This document shows, piece after piece, positions 5,749 to 7,156 of a stretch of 7,156 bases of DNA. Source of the DNA: Chloroflexota bacterium (GTDB lineage Bacteria; Chloroflexota; Anaerolineae; UBA1429); assembly GCA_012513595.1 (NCBI GenBank), contig JAAZBY010000220.1, forward strand, positions 1 to 7,156, given 5' to 3'. How positions within the stretch are numbered: the stretch's first letter is position 1; every line of letters starts with the position of its first letter. The notes below the pieces were generated by a model. The model was not told the origin of the DNA, made no database searches, and saw nothing but the letters and a program-made list of their open reading frames with translations. The position numbers and the translations under genes are program-made.

Positions 5749-6936
5749 ATGGTCAGTGGGAAAAGCGAAGAGGCTTTCTTTCCGCGCAAGCTGCGCATGG
5801 GCATGGTGGGCGGCGGCCGCGACGCGTTCATCGGTGCCGCACACCGCCGGGCCGCCATGCTAGAAGGGAGCGTCGAGCTCGTGGCCGGCGCCTTTTCCTC
5901 AACTCCGGAGAAGAGCCGGGCCTCCGGGCGGGACCTCTATGTCCCGCGGGTCTATGGCACCTGGCAGGAGATGATCGCCGGGGAGAGCGCCCTCCCCGAG
6001 GATGAGCGCATCGACTTTGTCTCCGTCGTCACCCCCAACCACATGCACTACCCGGTGGCCAAGGGCTTTGTCGAGGCCGGCTTTCACGTCGCCTGCGACA
6101 AGCCGATGGTGCACACCATGGAACAGGCTACCGACCTGGTGCGCCTCGTGCGTGAGAAGGACGTCGTCTTTCTGGTGACCTACAACTATTCCGGGTACCC
6201 GATGGTCAAGCAGGCCCGGCACCTGGTGCAGACCGGCGTCCTGGGCACCCTGCGCAAGGTCATCGTCGAGTACCCGCAGGGCTGGCTGTCTGAGCGGATC
6301 GAGACCGACGGCCAGAAGCAGGCCGCCTGGCGCACCGACCCGGCCCGCTCCGGCATCTCGGGCTGCATCGGTGACATCGGCTCCCACTGCGAGCAGCTGA
6401 TGACCTACATCACCGGGCTAGAGCTGGAGTCGATCTGCGCCGACCTGACCACCTTTGCCCCCGGCCGCCTGCTCGATGACAACGGAGACATCCTGCTGCG
6501 CTTCCAGGGCGGCGCCCGCGGCATCTTGACGGCCTCGCAGATCGCCACCGGGCAGGAGAACAGCCTGCGCATCCGCGTGTGGGGCACCAAGGGCGGCCTC
6601 GAGTGGGTGCAAGAGGAGCCCAACTTCCTCTACGTCATCCATGCGGACCAGCCCACCCAGATCTACAAGCCGGGCAACGACTACAACAGCGCCGTGGCCA
6701 AGGCCAACCATCGCCTGCCCGCCGGCCACCCCGAGGCCTTCCTGGAGGCCTTTGGCAACCTGTACCGCAACTTTACCGATACGATCCGCGCCAAGATGCT
6801 TGGCATCGAGCCGTCCGACGTCATGCTGGACTTCCCGACCGTCGTGGATGGCGCGCGCGGCGTCTTCTTTATCAACAAGGCCGTGGAAAGCTCTCGGAGC
6901 ACGGACAAGTGGACGCCGGCTGTTTTTAGCATCTAG
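5749..6936 (+). CDS. Gfo/Idh/MocA family NAD(P)-dependent oxidoreductase
   Basis: Members oxidise or reduce sugars and cyclitols such as myo-inositol, usually with NAD(P). The 395-residue protein begins with a short leader and then the Rossmann motif [16 protein letters not shown] (glycines at about 18-23). The segment [30 protein letters not shown] follows in order; its CDKP (116-119) is the family's EKP motif with Asp for Glu and holds the catalytic Lys118. The second catalytic block is [10 protein letters not shown], with Asp209 and His213 in the family's usual D-x3-H arrangement. Key residues are therefore intact. No signal peptide is present, so it is probably cytoplasmic. The ATG at 5749 has AGGAGG (5737-5742) at 6-nt spacing. 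It has its own promoter and is followed after 59 bp by a TIM-barrel isomerase/epimerase gene, a common pairing in sugar and inositol catabolism. Which substrate it uses cannot be read from the sequence. Confidence 0.92.
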   Translation: MVSGKSEEAFFPRKLRMGMVGGGRDAFIGAAHRRAAMLEGSVELVAGAFSSTPEKSRASGRDLYVPRVYGTWQEMIAGESALPEDERIDFVSVVTPNHMHYPVAKGFVEAGFHVACDKPMVHTMEQATDLVRLVREKDVVFLVTYNYSGYPMVKQARHLVQTGVLGTLRKVIVEYPQGWLSERIETDGQKQAAWRTDPARSGISGCIGDIGSHCEQLMTYITGLELESICADLTTFAPGRLLDDNGDILLRFQGGARGILTASQIATGQENSLRIRVWGTKGGLEWVQEEPNFLYVIHADQPTQIYKPGNDYNSAVAKANHRLPAGHPEAFLEAFGNLYRNFTDTIRAKMLGIEPSDVMLDFPTVVDGARGVFFINKAVESSRSTDKWTPAVFSI

Positions 6937-6995
6937 CGACTCTGCGAGACAACGTCGTATCGCCGAAGCATAGCAGCACAAAGGAGCAAGGTCAC

Positions 6996-7156
6996 ATGGC
7001 GAGACCAGTCACTCTCTTTACCGGACAGTGGGCGGACCTGACCCTGGAGACCGTGGCCAAGAAGGCCTCTGCCTGGGGCTACGACGGCCTGGAGCTGGCC
7101 TGCTGGGGCGACCACTTTGAGGTGGACAAGGCCCTCTCCGCCGACGGCTACATCCA
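6996..7156 (+). CDS. Sugar phosphate isomerase/epimerase-like TIM-barrel protein, N-terminal part (runs off the window)
   Basis: Only 53 codons are present. The start reads [43 protein letters not shown] when joined in frame: a first beta-strand ending in FTGQWADL, a helix ([11 protein letters not shown]), then the second strand [10 protein letters not shown] with the glutamate typical of the xylose isomerase-like (AP endonuclease family 2) barrel. Such proteins isomerise or epimerise sugars, or act as 2-keto-myo-inositol dehydratases (IolE) in inositol pathways. The ATG at 6996 has AAAGGAG (6980-6986) at 9-nt spacing. It follows the Gfo/Idh gene by 59 bp and is probably co-transcribed with it. 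The family call rests on the N-terminal pattern and the neighbour; substrate unknown. Confidence 0.8.
   Translation, partial: MARPVTLFTGQWADLTLETVAKKASAWGYDGLELACWGDHFEVDKALSADGYI

Noticed and set aside
1..7156. Search for tRNA, rRNA, CRISPR repeats, insertion sequences and attachment sites
   Set aside because: No cloverleaf, spaced direct repeats, transposase frame or terminal inverted repeats were seen. Composition is even across the window, with no sign of a recent insertion.

Overview
The window is very GC-rich bacterial DNA. It is densely coding, with strong Shine-Dalgarno sequences, sigma70-type promoters and short intergenic gaps. I cannot name the organism. The mix of a PIG-L/LmbE deacetylase, a Gfo/Idh plus TIM-barrel sugar pair and a PF12831-type flavoprotein is typical of GC-rich environmental heterotrophs such as Chloroflexota, or some Actinomycetota or Armatimonadota. 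This placement is inference only.

Layout. A PIG-L family deacetylase (1-190, minus strand, cut by the window edge) diverges from a four-gene plus-strand cluster. The 208-bp divergent region holds one good promoter per direction, separated by a nearly pure G/C stretch that fits a G-quadruplex pattern on the minus strand. The plus-strand cluster is proB (399-1550), proA (1642-2913), a divergent transaldolase-family gene (2947-4134) and a PF12831-type FAD-dependent oxidoreductase (4205-5587). The gaps are 91, 33 and 70 bp. No convincing internal promoter was seen, and a 17-bp-stem terminator (5607-5650) closes the unit, so it reads as one operon. A new sigma70 promoter (5662-5690) then drives a Gfo/Idh/MocA oxidoreductase (5749-6936) and the start of a sugar phosphate isomerase/epimerase-like TIM-barrel gene (6996-7156, cut by the window edge).

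How the genes fit together. ProB and ProA carry out the first two steps of proline synthesis from glutamate, giving glutamate-5-semialdehyde, which cyclises to pyrroline-5-carboxylate. No proC is visible. The next two genes have no textbook role in proline synthesis. The transaldolase homologue keeps the Schiff-base lysine and phosphate-site residues but has Gln at the position of the catalytic Glu, as in fructose-6-phosphate aldolases. The flavoprotein has an unusual cluster of cysteines. The last two genes look like a sugar or cyclitol oxidation/isomerisation pair.

The points most worth a second look are the altered transaldolase active site, the cysteine-rich flavoprotein, the proBA-transaldolase-flavoprotein linkage, a long imperfect hairpin just upstream of the proA ribosome binding site, the G-quadruplex-like divergent promoter region, and a strict context rule in phenylalanine codon choice across the window. 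No mobile element, CRISPR array, tRNA or rRNA was seen.
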